Below, in pieces: positions 8,576 through 17,854 of a stretch of 64,000 bases of DNA. Made by a program: the position numbers and the translations under genes. This stretch comes from Rhodopseudomonas palustris (GTDB taxonomy: Bacteria > Pseudomonadota > Alphaproteobacteria > Rhizobiales > Xanthobacteraceae). The stretch covers positions 144,858 to 208,857 of the forward strand of contig NZ_QKQS01000023.1 of NCBI RefSeq assembly GCF_003226555.1, read 5' to 3'. How positions within the stretch are numbered: position 1 is the first letter of the stretch; each line of letters starts with the position of its first letter. The notes beneath the pieces were generated by a model, which made no database searches, was not told the origin of the DNA, and saw only the letters and a program-made list of their open reading frames with translations.

Positions 8576-9308
8576 TCCGGCAGTTGTAGGCCTTGCGGAA
8601 GCCGGCGGCGCGAGCGTCGTCTTCCGAGCAGAACCACCGGTTCGGCTTGGTCAGGCTGGCGTAGCTCGGGCAGCCACGGAGCTGATACACGCCGACATTG
8701 CCGGTGATGCGGGCGCGGCGCGCCAGCTTGCCCTTGATGCTGCATCCCGGCAGCATCGCCGGTGTGTCGGGGAACATCACCTCGACCAGTTCGGCGTGCT
8801 TGTCGTCGCGGCAGGCGGCGCCGCGCAGCGGAGCGTCCTTATTCCAGCGCCGGAAATCGGTCGGCGCGACGAAGCAGCCGCGCCACAGTCCCTTGCGTTC
8901 GTCCTTGGCCCTGGTCTCATCGCCGGCGAAACGATCCTTGCCGCCCGCGCCGGCGTTGAGCGCGAAGCCGTCCTGGACGACGCGACGGCTGAGGCTCTCG
9001 GTCTCGCCGGCGACCGTGCAGGTGCCGAGCCGTCGTCCCTTGAAAACCGGATCGGGGCCGAGATCGCGGCAGGTGACGCTACGGCCGCCGATCAGCTTGA
9101 CCAGCGCGTCGCGAGCCTCGAGGCCGCAGGCCGATGGATCGGCGAACTGGCTGATACAGCGCTGATCCAGTTCGGGCGCATCGACGCCCTCCAGCCGAAA
9201 GGTCTTGTCGCCGAGCTGCAGCGTGTCGCCGTCCTTCACCACCGCCTCCGCGGCCAAGGCGGGTGTCGCCAGCATCAGACCCAAAGCCATCACGATCAGT
9301 CGACGCAT
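8559..9308 (-). CDS. Secreted thermonuclease-like (SNase fold) protein
   Basis: A 249-residue protein with a signal peptide (MRRLIVMALGLMLATPALA) and then a staphylococcal-nuclease-like fold: VKDGDTLQLGDKTFRLEGVDAPE is the diagnostic segment with the calcium/metal-binding Asp residues. The C-terminal ~100 residues, Cys-rich (CFVAP, GAACRDD, GCSIKG, GCPSYA, FCSEDD, NCRI), are not part of the classical nuclease. Whether nuclease activity is retained is uncertain. Start set at ATG 9308 after GAGGGG. The 3' end overlaps the convergent panE gene. Confidence 0.75.
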   Translation of the reverse strand: MRRLIVMALGLMLATPALAAEAVVKDGDTLQLGDKTFRLEGVDAPELDQRCISQFADPSACGLEARDALVKLIGGRSVTCRDLGPDPVFKGRRLGTCTVAGETESLSRRVVQDGFALNAGAGGKDRFAGDETRAKDERKGLWRGCFVAPTDFRRWNKDAPLRGAACRDDKHAELVEVMFPDTPAMLPGCSIKGKLARRARITGNVGVYQLRGCPSYASLTKPNRWFCSEDDARAAGFRKAYNCRIKLSP

Positions 9309-9432
9309 TCCCACCCCTCTCATCACCTCTGCGGCTCCGGCCGGAGACAGTCATACCAGCCGTGCGCCGAAATGATAGTCGCACGTCGCCAGAACGCTTT
9401 GATCGCGAACCCTCGCTTGCTAGAACGCCGCC

Positions 9433-10347
9433 ATGTCCGATCAAGCCATCCCAGATCCGGCGCTGTCGTTCGACGACAAGGCGCGGATGATTCAGAACCG
9501 CCGCTCGATCCACGGCGCCATCCTCGGTTTGCAGCTTGACCGCTACGCGCCCGCGGAGGCTTGGAGCAGCCTGCCCTATCACCCGGTGTTCGTCGGCGAT
9601 GTTTCCACCGGTGTGATCCATGGCGGCGTCGTTACCGCGTTGCTCGACGAGAGCTGCGGCATGGCGGTGCAGCTCGCGCTGCCCGGCACCACCGCGATCG
9701 CCACGCTCGATCTGCGGATCGATTATTTGCGGCCGGCGGCGCCCGGACAGATGATGCGCGCGCACGCACATTGCTACCATCTCACCCGCTCGATCGCCTT
9801 CGTTCGCGCTACCGCCTATCAGGACGCCGAAGACGTTCCGATCGCCTCCGCCACCGCGATGTTCATGCTCGGCGCCAATCGGAGCGACATGCTGCGGCAG
9901 ACGCCCAAAGTGACGATGGACTCGCCGCCGGCTCTGGTGGCGCCCGACGATCCGGACGGCGGGCCGCTGGCGATCAGCCCCTATCCGCGCTTTCTCGGCA
10001 TCCGCGTCGACGACGAGGCGCAGGCGATGATGCCATATGATCCGAAGCTGGTCGGTAACCCGATCCTGCCGGCACTGCACGGCGGCGTCATAGGCGCGTT
10101 TCTCGAGACCGCCGCGATCGTCAGCGTGCGCCGCGAAATCGGACTTTCCGCCGCGCCGAAGCCGATCGGGCTGACGGTGAACTACCTCCGCTCCGGCCGC
10201 CCGCTCGACACTTTCGCCAAGGTCTCGATCGTCAAGCAGGGCCGCCGCGTCGTGGCGTTCGAAGCCCAAGCCTATCAGCGCGATCCGGCCGAACCGATCG
10301 CATCGTGCTATGGTCATTTCAAGCTGCGCTCCGGCGCGGCGGAGTAA
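9433..10347 (+). CDS. Tandem hotdog-fold thioesterase (PaaI-like)
   Basis: This 304-residue protein contains two hotdog domains in one chain. The first (about 20-155) carries VIHGGVVTALLDESCGMAV, where the Gly-Gly turn and the acidic residue on the long helix match PaaI-type thioesterases. The second (about 185-300) carries ALHGGVIGAFLETAAIVSV in the equivalent place. The family hydrolyses acyl-CoA thioesters. The fusion makes a pseudo-dimer, as each active site normally forms between two hotdog subunits. The substrate is unknown. Confidence 0.82.
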   Translation: MSDQAIPDPALSFDDKARMIQNRRSIHGAILGLQLDRYAPAEAWSSLPYHPVFVGDVSTGVIHGGVVTALLDESCGMAVQLALPGTTAIATLDLRIDYLRPAAPGQMMRAHAHCYHLTRSIAFVRATAYQDAEDVPIASATAMFMLGANRSDMLRQTPKVTMDSPPALVAPDDPDGGPLAISPYPRFLGIRVDDEAQAMMPYDPKLVGNPILPALHGGVIGAFLETAAIVSVRREIGLSAAPKPIGLTVNYLRSGRPLDTFAKVSIVKQGRRVVAFEAQAYQRDPAEPIASCYGHFKLRSGAAE

Positions 10348-10394
10348 GCCGCCGCCATTGCTGGTCGAATTCGCCGCTGTCGTTGAGCGATTAA

Positions 10395-10409
10395 GTGGCG
10401 ATTCGCCAC
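10395..10409. other. 15-bp perfect palindrome upstream of the diguanylate cyclase
   Basis: GTGGCGATTCGCCAC has 6-bp arms around ATT, extended by GATT/AATC further out. It lies between the thioesterase stop (10347) and the diguanylate cyclase start. It could be a small terminator stem (no T-tract follows) or an operator. Confidence 0.35.
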
Positions 10410-10494
10410 AATCCGGCCGGCGGAACCGGCTTCACGCTGGATTCAGCATTGAGAGAATAGGTATCTCGCTGTCGCAGCGGGCGCCGGCCGCTTG

Positions 10495-11691
10495 ATGCGG
10501 CACACTGCTGCGAGATCGACACCTCTGATGACTGCGACCAGCAAGATCGCGAACGCCGTCTACATCGAATTCGTTCGATTGCTGTACACCGCGCGCTGGC
10601 CCATCGTCGTGGTCGGCTTCGCGATGCTGACCACCGGCCTTGCGGTCGCCTGGCAGACCCGCGACGTGGTGATGGCGGTGATCGGCCTCACCGGCATGGC
10701 GGTGACACTCGGACGGCTCGCACTCTGCTTCGCCTTCGACCACGCGGTTGCAGAGCGCCCACTCGATGTCGCGATGGCCAAATTGTGGGAGCGCCGGCTC
10801 GCCGTCGGCGTGATCTCCACCGGCGTCTGCGTCGGTGCGTTCGCGGTCCGATGCTTCCTGCTACCCAACCTCGACGCGCATATGATCGCGGGTGGACTCG
10901 TGTTCGGCTATTGCGCAGGCACCACCACGCGGTTCTCGATCAGGCCGTGGATCGTGCAGGTTTCGCTGGTGGTCTCGGTGACACCGGCGGTCGCGGCATC
11001 TTTATGGAATTTCGATCTGCTGCACACGGCTCAGGCGGTGCTGTTCGTGATCTTCGCCTTGGGCGGCCTCGAACTGATCGACTACATCCACGCCACCACC
11101 GCTGAGCAATTGACACTGCGCGCCGAAGCGACGCGGCTTGCGCGAGCCGACGCGCTGACCAACCTGCCGAACCGCCGGCATCTGGTCGAACATTTCAACG
11201 AGCTCGCCAAGCGGCTGGCCCGCCACGGCGAGGGCTTCGCGGTGATCAGCCTCGATCTCGACTTCTTCAAGGAGGCCAACGACCGGTTCGGCCATGCCGC
11301 AGGCGACGAGATTTTGCGGATCGTTGCCGGACGCATGACCGAACTACTCGACGACGAGGACCTCGCGGCCCGAATCGGCGGCGACGAGTTCGTCGTGGTG
11401 CAGGCCAACGTGTCGGATCAGGCGGAAGCCGACGACCTTGGGCGCCGCATCGTCGCAGCGCTGTCGGAGCCCTATGCGATCGCCGGCGAAACGGTGATGC
11501 TCGGCGCCAGCTTCGGCCGCGCGGTGGCGCCGACCGACGGAGTCACGCTCAACGATCTGCTGCAAAGGGCGGACGCTGCACTGTACGAGGCGAAGCGCAA
11601 CCGGCCCGCACGTCCGCGCAACCAGGCCAGGAGCGACGACGTCCCGCTGGTGCCGTGCATGACGGAGACGGCCGACCACAGTGTCGCCTGA
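10495..11691 (+). CDS. Membrane-anchored diguanylate cyclase (GGDEF)
   Basis: A 398-residue protein that would make cyclic di-GMP from GTP. The N-terminal half (about 25-195) has five to six hydrophobic helices forming a membrane sensor. The C-terminal half is a GGDEF domain beginning at ADALTNLPNRRH, with the active-site motif intact in ARIGGDEFVVV. The inhibitory I-site is absent: the RxxD position, five residues before GGDEF, reads DDED. Product feedback at that site is therefore not expected. The start is uncertain: TTG 10492, ATG 10495 and ATG 10528 are all possible and none has a strong binding site. Confidence 0.9.
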   Translation: MRHTAARSTPLMTATSKIANAVYIEFVRLLYTARWPIVVVGFAMLTTGLAVAWQTRDVVMAVIGLTGMAVTLGRLALCFAFDHAVAERPLDVAMAKLWERRLAVGVISTGVCVGAFAVRCFLLPNLDAHMIAGGLVFGYCAGTTTRFSIRPWIVQVSLVVSVTPAVAASLWNFDLLHTAQAVLFVIFALGGLELIDYIHATTAEQLTLRAEATRLARADALTNLPNRRHLVEHFNELAKRLARHGEGFAVISLDLDFFKEANDRFGHAAGDEILRIVAGRMTELLDDEDLAARIGGDEFVVVQANVSDQAEADDLGRRIVAALSEPYAIAGETVMLGASFGRAVAPTDGVTLNDLLQRADAALYEAKRNRPARPRNQARSDDVPLVPCMTETADHSVA

Positions 11692-11720
11692 CCGGCGCCA
11701 CGCCTGGCCCACTCCGACTT

Positions 11721-14216
11721 TCACGCAGCGCCGACGTGCCCCTCGACGCGGCGCAGGTGCAGCGCTTGGCGAGCGCCGCGATGGTCGAGCAGCCGATAGG
11801 TCGCGACCTTGACGATGCTCGCCACCACGAACGAGGTCAGCGCATAGGCCCACACCATCAGAGCAAGTTGCCAGCCGGTCGGCGTCATCGCCCAGCCATA
11901 GACCACGACCAGCGTGCCGATCAGTTGCGTCGCCTCGGCGGGCACCACCAGCTTCCAGCTCGGCCACGGCCGCTGCCACACCGCGCCGGTGTTGCGGGTG
12001 AGGTAGATCGTCATATGGCCGGATACCAGCAGCTTGAGGAAGATCAGCGGCTGGATCACCGACGGTTCGAGCTTCAGATAGTCCCGCGCGATCCAGAACA
12101 GGCCGAAGCTCTCGATCACGCCGTAGACGCCGAGCACCGAGGCGACCGTCAGCACCCGGGTCATGTCCCAGCGCACCGGCTTCTCGGCCACCGGAGCATT
12201 GTCGTAGGCGATCATCATGATCGGCAGGTCGTTGAGTAGCGCCAGCAGCACCACCATCACGGCGGTGACCGGATAGAAGTTGAACACCAGGATGCTGGCG
12301 GTCATGAACAGCAGCAGCCGGATGGTCTCGGCGATCCGGTAGATCGCGTAGCTGTTCATCCGTTCGAAGATCCGCCGCGCTTCTTCGATCGCGGTGGCGA
12401 TCACCGATAGGCCGGTCGCAGTCAGCACCAGATCGGCGGCGGCGCGCGCCGCGTCGGTGGCGCCGCTGACCGCGATGCCGGCGTCGGCCTGCTTCAGCGC
12501 CGGGGCGTCGTTGACTCCGTCGCCGGTCATGCCGACGATCGCGCCCGAATCCTGCAGCGCCTTGACGATCTTGAACTTGTGTTCCGGGAAAACACGGGCG
12601 AAGCCGGCAGCGGCGGCGATCCGCGCCGCCTGCTCAGGCCCGTCGGCAGCGCCGCTGCCGAACACGCTGTCGGCCACCACGATGTTCTGGCCGAGCTTCA
12701 ACTGGCCGGCGATCTCGCGGGCGATCGCCTCATGGTCGCCGGTGACCATCTTGACGTCGACGCCCATGTGGCGGATCGCGGCGATCGTCGTGGCGCAATC
12801 GTCGCGCGGCGGATCGAATAGCGGCAGCAGGCCGAGCAGCCGCCAGCGGCCGTCGGCATCACACCGGGCTGCCGCCAGAGTGCGAAAGCCGCGGGCGGCA
12901 TCGCGTTCGACGGCCGCGGCGATCGCCTGCGCCTGGGTCTCGGCCGGCGCGCACAGCGCGGCGATCGCCTGCGGTGCACCCTTGGCGACGCGGAAGCGCG
13001 CGTCGTCGTGCGCGATCTCGGCCTCGGCGCGCTTGGCGACCGGATCGAACGGATGGAAGTTCAGCACGCGATAGGAGGCACGCTGCTCGGCCGGCGGCGC
13101 GGCAGCGAGGATTGCGGCGTCGATCGGGTCAGGCGCGTCGCCGCGCGAGGCCAGCGCGGCGGCGAGCAGCAGCTCGTCGCGGGTGACACCCGGCATCGGC
13201 TCGGGATTGCCGAGCGTCAGCTCGTTCTTGGTCATGGTGCCGGTCTTGTCGCTGCACAGCACGTTCATGCCGGCCATTTCCTCGATCGACACCAGCCGCG
13301 ACACGATCGCCTTCAATCGCGCCAGCCGCTCGGCGCCGACCGCCATCGTCACCGACAGCACCGCCGGGAGCGCCACCGGGATCGACGCCACGGTCAGGAT
13401 CAGGGCGAATTCCAGCGTCTCGGCCCACGGGTCGCGGCGAAACAGCGCCGCCAGCCCGATCACCAGCACCAGGCCGATCGTGATCAGGATCAGGAAATTG
13501 CCGATGCGCAGCACCGCGCGTTGGAAATGCGACACTGAGCCGGCCTGCTGCACCAGCCCGGCGGTCTTGCCGAAATAGGTGTTCATCCCGGTGGCGGTGA
13601 CGACGCCGCTCATCTCGCCCTGCCGGGCGATCGAGCCGGAATAGACGTCGTCGCCGACGGCCTTGTCGACCGGCAGCGACTCGCCGGTCAGTGCGGACTG
13701 GTCGACCGTCAGATAGGAGCCGTGCAGCAGCTTCATGTCCGCTGGCACGATGTTACCGAGCGTGACCAGCACCAGATCGCCCGGCACCAGGGTGCGCGCC
13801 GCGACGTCCATCCAGACGCCGTCGCGGCGCACCCGCGCCTTCAGCGCCAGCCGCTGCTTGAGCAGCGCCACCGCATTGTCGGCCTGGAATTCCTGCCAGA
13901 ACCCGACACCGGCATTGATGAACAGCATCGTCAGGATGATGGCAAGATCGGCCCAATGCCCCAACACGGCCGACAGCGCCGCGGCGATCTCAATCATCCA
14001 CGGAATCGGACCCCAGAAGAAATGCAGCAACCGCTCGACGATGCCGACGCGATGTTCGGCCAGCGCATTGTCGCCATAGCGCTTCAACCGTTCGGCGGCC
14101 TCCTGCTCGGTGAGGCCACCGCAATCGTCCGGCGGTGACGCGCCGGGAGCTGACGGGATCGCATGATCGATCGTTGGCTGCTGGGAGGAAGAGGACGAAG
14201 TCGTGGTGTCGGGCAT
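11721..14216 (-). CDS. Plasma-membrane H+-ATPase-like P-type ATPase
   Basis: An 831-residue P-type ATPase of the proton-efflux (type III) group. Motifs in order: actuator TGES in SALTGESLPVDK, phosphorylation loop CSDKTGTMTKNE, and the hinge GMTGDGVNDAPALKQADAGIAV. Ten transmembrane helices fit the hydrophobic pattern, four of them before the phosphorylation loop. It would pump protons out at the expense of ATP. GGAGGG lies 6 nt before the ATG. It sits 160 bp downstream of ackA on the same strand, so co-regulation with the acetate-kinase/PPK2 block is plausible. Confidence 0.9.
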   Translation of the reverse strand: MPDTTTSSSSSQQPTIDHAIPSAPGASPPDDCGGLTEQEAAERLKRYGDNALAEHRVGIVERLLHFFWGPIPWMIEIAAALSAVLGHWADLAIILTMLFINAGVGFWQEFQADNAVALLKQRLALKARVRRDGVWMDVAARTLVPGDLVLVTLGNIVPADMKLLHGSYLTVDQSALTGESLPVDKAVGDDVYSGSIARQGEMSGVVTATGMNTYFGKTAGLVQQAGSVSHFQRAVLRIGNFLILITIGLVLVIGLAALFRRDPWAETLEFALILTVASIPVALPAVLSVTMAVGAERLARLKAIVSRLVSIEEMAGMNVLCSDKTGTMTKNELTLGNPEPMPGVTRDELLLAAALASRGDAPDPIDAAILAAAPPAEQRASYRVLNFHPFDPVAKRAEAEIAHDDARFRVAKGAPQAIAALCAPAETQAQAIAAAVERDAARGFRTLAAARCDADGRWRLLGLLPLFDPPRDDCATTIAAIRHMGVDVKMVTGDHEAIAREIAGQLKLGQNIVVADSVFGSGAADGPEQAARIAAAAGFARVFPEHKFKIVKALQDSGAIVGMTGDGVNDAPALKQADAGIAVSGATDAARAAADLVLTATGLSVIATAIEEARRIFERMNSYAIYRIAETIRLLLFMTASILVFNFYPVTAVMVVLLALLNDLPIMMIAYDNAPVAEKPVRWDMTRVLTVASVLGVYGVIESFGLFWIARDYLKLEPSVIQPLIFLKLLVSGHMTIYLTRNTGAVWQRPWPSWKLVVPAEATQLIGTLVVVYGWAMTPTGWQLALMVWAYALTSFVVASIVKVATYRLLDHRGARQALHLRRVEGHVGAA

Positions 14217-14376
14217 CGCGTGCCCTCCGATTATCGAGAGATCTCGCCGCCCCGCGGTCCCCGTCGTGAATTGCTACTGCCGGCCTCGTGCAGGCAGCCT
14301 TGCACGTCAGTCTCTCACCACCTGGGTGCAGCGCCCCGACTCGCTATCGCAATCGATCGGAGACCCGAACGATTCC

Positions 14377-15585
14377 TCATCCCTTCGTCGAACTACCGCC
14401 GTCGGCGAGCCGCCACACATGCCGCGCGATCATCAGATCTTCGTCGGTCGGGATCGCCCAGGCCGAGACTTTGCTGTCCGGCGCGCTGATCCGGCCCGCC
14501 CCCTTCAGGTTCGCATTGGCGTCGGGATCGAGCGCGACGCCGAGCCAAGTCGCCTGCGCACAAACACGCCGCCGGATTTCGGCGGCGTGTTCGCCGATGC
14601 CGCCGGTGAACACCAGCGCATCGAGCCCGCCGAGCGCGGCGGCGAGCGAACCGAGCTCGCGGGCAATCCGATACACGAACAGCTCGATCGCCTCGCAGGC
14701 GCGCGGGTCGTCGCTCGCCAGCAGGGTGCGCATGTCGTCGCTGATGCCGGAGACGCCGAGCAGACCCGACTCGCGATACAACAGATCTTCGATGGCCCGC
14801 GGCGTCATGCCTTTCTCTTCGAGCAGATACAGCACCACACCGGGATCGAGCTCGCCGCAGCGGCTGCCCATCATCAGGCCGTCGAGGGCGGTGAAGCCCA
14901 TCGTGGTGGCGATGCTGCGACACCTCAGCATCGCGCACATGCTGGCGCCGGCACCGAGATGCGCCACCACTACCCGGCCATCGGCAACGGCCTGGCCGGC
15001 AACGTCCGGCAACCGGCCGGCGATATACTCGTAAGACAGGCCGTGAAAGCCGTAGCGGCGAACGCCCTGTGCGGTCAGCTCTCGTGGCAGCGCAAAGGCG
15101 GTGGCGACCTCCGGCAGACGGTGGTGGAACGCGGTGTCGAAGCAGGCGACCTGCGTCAGCTTTGGGTGCAGCTTAGCCAGCGCCTCAATCGCCGCAACGT
15201 TGTGCGGCTGATGCAGCGGCGCCAGCCTGTCGAAGGAGCGGAGCTGGGCGATCACCTCCGGCGTGACATAGACCGGGCCGTCGAACAGCGCGCCGCCGTG
15301 CACCACACGGTGGCCCACCGCACTCAGCCGGTGTTCGGGAAACGTGCTTTCGATCCAGCCGATCAGCACCGCCATCGCGTCGTCGTGGCTCGCGCCCTCG
15401 GGCAGATAATCGTCATGGCGCGTCGTGCCGTCGGCGTTCACCACCTTGAAATGCGGGCGATGACCGAGACTGCCGATGCCGCCTTCGCAGATCAAGTGTT
15501 CGGCGGTCGGTTCGGTGTGGGCTTCGTAAAGGGCGAATTTGATGCTGGACGAGCCGGCATTGAGGACCAACAGCACATCGCTCAC
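14377..15585 (-). CDS. ackA: Acetate kinase
   Basis: Interconverts acetyl phosphate and ADP with acetate and ATP. The 402-residue protein has the N-terminal phosphate-1 motif LVLNAGSSSIKF, the GHRVVHGG substrate segment, the catalytic HLGAG region and LDALVFTGGIGEHAA near the C-terminus. In HLGAG the residue after Gly is Ala where most AckA proteins have Asn. The GTG start at 15585 overlaps the stop of the upstream maoC-pta gene by 4 bp and follows GGAGGTG, so the two are co-translated. Confidence 0.94.
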   Translation of the reverse strand: MSDVLLVLNAGSSSIKFALYEAHTEPTAEHLICEGGIGSLGHRPHFKVVNADGTTRHDDYLPEGASHDDAMAVLIGWIESTFPEHRLSAVGHRVVHGGALFDGPVYVTPEVIAQLRSFDRLAPLHQPHNVAAIEALAKLHPKLTQVACFDTAFHHRLPEVATAFALPRELTAQGVRRYGFHGLSYEYIAGRLPDVAGQAVADGRVVVAHLGAGASMCAMLRCRSIATTMGFTALDGLMMGSRCGELDPGVVLYLLEEKGMTPRAIEDLLYRESGLLGVSGISDDMRTLLASDDPRACEAIELFVYRIARELGSLAAALGGLDALVFTGGIGEHAAEIRRRVCAQATWLGVALDPDANANLKGAGRISAPDSKVSAWAIPTDEDLMIARHVWRLADGGSSTKG

Positions 15586-16997
15586 GCAGCACCTCCGGAC
15601 AGGTTCGTCAGGCCAGCAGTCTTGTGCCGGGCGAGCAGCAGCGCAATCGCGCAGGAGCCGAGCCGCGCCAGCGTCTTGTCGGCACGGCTGGTCAGGATGA
15701 TTGGCACCCGCGCGCCGAGCACAATGCCGGCGACGTGGGCGTGGGCGAGATACTCGAGCTGCTTGGCCAGCATGTTGCCGGCCTCGAGATCCGGCACCAC
15801 GAAAATGTCGGCGCGGCCGGCGACCTGAGAGACGATGCCCTTGGTCTTGGCGGCCTCCGCCGACACTGCGTTGTCGAACGCCAATGGCCCGTCGAGAATG
15901 CCGCCCTTGATCTGGCCGCGTTCAGCCATCTTGCACAGCGCCGCGGCGTCGAGCGTGGAGCGGATGCTCTCGGTGACGGTTTCGACCGCCGACAGGATCG
16001 CGACCCGCGGCTCGCCGATGCCGAGCGCATGCGCCAGATCAATCGCGTTCTGGATGATGTCACGCTTGTCAGCCAGCGTCGGATAGATGTTGATCGCCGC
16101 GTCAGTGACCAGCAGCGCGCGCGGATAGTTCGGCGCATCGATCGCATAGACGTGGCTAATCCGCCGCGCGGTGCGCAAACCGCGGCTGGCGTCGACCACT
16201 GCGTGCATCAGTTCGTCGGTATGCAGCGCGCCCTTCATCACCGCTTCGACCTCCCCGGACCGCGCCATCGCCACCGCGGCTTCGGCGGCGGCGGCGCTGT
16301 GCTCCACGGCGACGATCTCATAACCGCTCAGGTCGAGCGCCGCCTGAGTGGCGGCGGCGCGGATCTTGGCTTCGGGTCCGACCAGTACCGGCACGATCAG
16401 CCCCTCGCGCGCCGCCTCGACGGCGCCGAGCAGAGACGCGGAATCGACCGGATGCACCACCGCGGTGCGGATCGGCTCCAGGCCCCGCGTCATCTCGATC
16501 ATCCGCTCGTAGCGGCGGGCGGTGGGATGCAGGTCGATCTCCGGCAGCAGCACCCGCGGCCGCGAGATCTTCTCGACCGGCGCGATCACTTCGGCGAGGC
16601 CGGTGATGACGTCTTCGCCGCGCTGGTTGGTGGCGCGGCAATCCAGCAGCAGCCGCTTCTTGGCGGCGTTCTTCTCTTTGACGGTGACCGTCACGGTGAC
16701 CGTGTCGCCGAGCAGTACCGGCCTGGTGAAGCGCAGCGACTGATCGAGATAGATCGTGCCCGGCCCGGGCAGTTGTGTGCCGAGCAGTGTCGAAATCAGC
16801 GCTCCGCCCCACATCCCGTGCGCCACCACCTGATGGAACATGTCGCTCTTGGCGAAGGCGGCATCGACGTGCATCGGATTGACGTCGCCCGACATCACCG
16901 CGAACACCTCGATGTCGCGATAGGTCAGCGTGCGCGCCAGGCTGGCGCTGTCACCGACCTCGATCTCGTCGAAGGTGCGGTTTTGAATCTGTTCCAT
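15582..16997 (-). CDS. MaoC-like hydratase fused to phosphate acetyl/butyryltransferase
   Basis: A 471-residue two-domain protein. Residues about 1-140 form a MaoC-like hotdog (FAVMSGDVNPMHVD and VAHGMWGGALISTLLG, the hydratase catalytic Asp/His segment). Residues about 155-471 form a phosphotransacetylase, with GGILDGPLAFDNAVS near the C-terminal active site. It would turn acyl-CoA plus phosphate into acyl phosphate, feeding the downstream acetate kinase. The fusion is common in alphaproteobacteria. The upstream neighbour is the FabI paralogue, 23 bp away. Confidence 0.92.
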   Translation of the reverse strand: MEQIQNRTFDEIEVGDSASLARTLTYRDIEVFAVMSGDVNPMHVDAAFAKSDMFHQVVAHGMWGGALISTLLGTQLPGPGTIYLDQSLRFTRPVLLGDTVTVTVTVKEKNAAKKRLLLDCRATNQRGEDVITGLAEVIAPVEKISRPRVLLPEIDLHPTARRYERMIEMTRGLEPIRTAVVHPVDSASLLGAVEAAREGLIVPVLVGPEAKIRAAATQAALDLSGYEIVAVEHSAAAAEAAVAMARSGEVEAVMKGALHTDELMHAVVDASRGLRTARRISHVYAIDAPNYPRALLVTDAAINIYPTLADKRDIIQNAIDLAHALGIGEPRVAILSAVETVTESIRSTLDAAALCKMAERGQIKGGILDGPLAFDNAVSAEAAKTKGIVSQVAGRADIFVVPDLEAGNMLAKQLEYLAHAHVAGIVLGARVPIILTSRADKTLARLGSCAIALLLARHKTAGLTNLSGGAA

Positions 16998-17020
16998 GTC
17001 GTGCTCCAGGAGGAACGACG

Positions 17021-17782
17021 TCAGCCGATCACATGATAGCCGGCGTCGATGTATTCGATATTGCCGGTCAGTGACCTTGCGCCGTCACCGACCAGAAATG
17101 CGGCGACGGCGCCGACATCGTCGATGCTGACCAGCTGGTGCGCCGGCAGCCGAGCGCGGGTGCGCTCCAAGAGTTCATCGAACCGCGCGATGCCGGACGC
17201 GGCACGAGTCATCAGCGGGCCGGGAGACAGCGCGTGGACGCGGATCTTCTTCGGCGCCAGTTCGGCCGCCATGTAGCGCACCGAGCTTTCCAGCGCGGCC
17301 TTCACCGGGCCCATCAGATTGTAGTCTTCGACCACCTTTTCCGAGCCGTAGAAGGACACGGTCAGCAGGCAGCCACCGTCCGGCATCAGCGGTTCTGCGA
17401 GCCGCGCCATGCGAATGAAGGAATGACACGACACATCCATCGCCATCGCAAAGCCCACCTGCGAGCAATCGACGACCCGGCCGTGCAGATCCTCCTTCGG
17501 CGCGAATGCGATCGAATGCAGCAGAAAGTCGAGCCGGCCCCATTGCCGGGAAATCTGCTCGAACACCGCTTCGAGCTGCCCCGGCTCGCGCACGTCGCAC
17601 GGCACGACGATCGGACAGCCGAGCTGTTCAGCGAGCGGCGTGACGTGAGGCGCAGCCTTGTCGTTGAGATAGGTGACGGCGAGTTCGGCGCCAGCGTCGC
17701 GAAATGCACGCGCGCAACCGAATGCGATGCTCTGGTCGTTGGCGATGCCGACGACCAGGCCCTTCTTACCTTGCAGTGTCAT
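17021..17782 (-). CDS. Enoyl-ACP reductase (FabI) paralogue
   Basis: A 253-residue short-chain dehydrogenase of the FabI subgroup: GIANDQSIAFGCARAF replaces the usual glycine-rich loop, and the active-site Tyr and Lys remain in DYNLMGPVKAALE. The residue equivalent to E. coli Tyr146 is Phe (VSFYGSEK instead of LSYLGAER), which may set it apart from the housekeeping enzyme. Start set at ATG 17782 (MTLQGKKGLVVG), the usual FabI N-terminus. It is the first gene of the fabI/maoC-pta/ackA run, so it may serve a dedicated acyl-thioester route instead of bulk fatty-acid synthesis. Confidence 0.88.
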   Translation of the reverse strand: MTLQGKKGLVVGIANDQSIAFGCARAFRDAGAELAVTYLNDKAAPHVTPLAEQLGCPIVVPCDVREPGQLEAVFEQISRQWGRLDFLLHSIAFAPKEDLHGRVVDCSQVGFAMAMDVSCHSFIRMARLAEPLMPDGGCLLTVSFYGSEKVVEDYNLMGPVKAALESSVRYMAAELAPKKIRVHALSPGPLMTRAASGIARFDELLERTRARLPAHQLVSIDDVGAVAAFLVGDGARSLTGNIEYIDAGYHVIG

Positions 17783-17854
17783 GTGGTCTCCGTAACCTCG
17801 GCACCGTGTCATCACCATGACAGGCGCATGCGACCAACGGCCGGCGCAGTCGCT

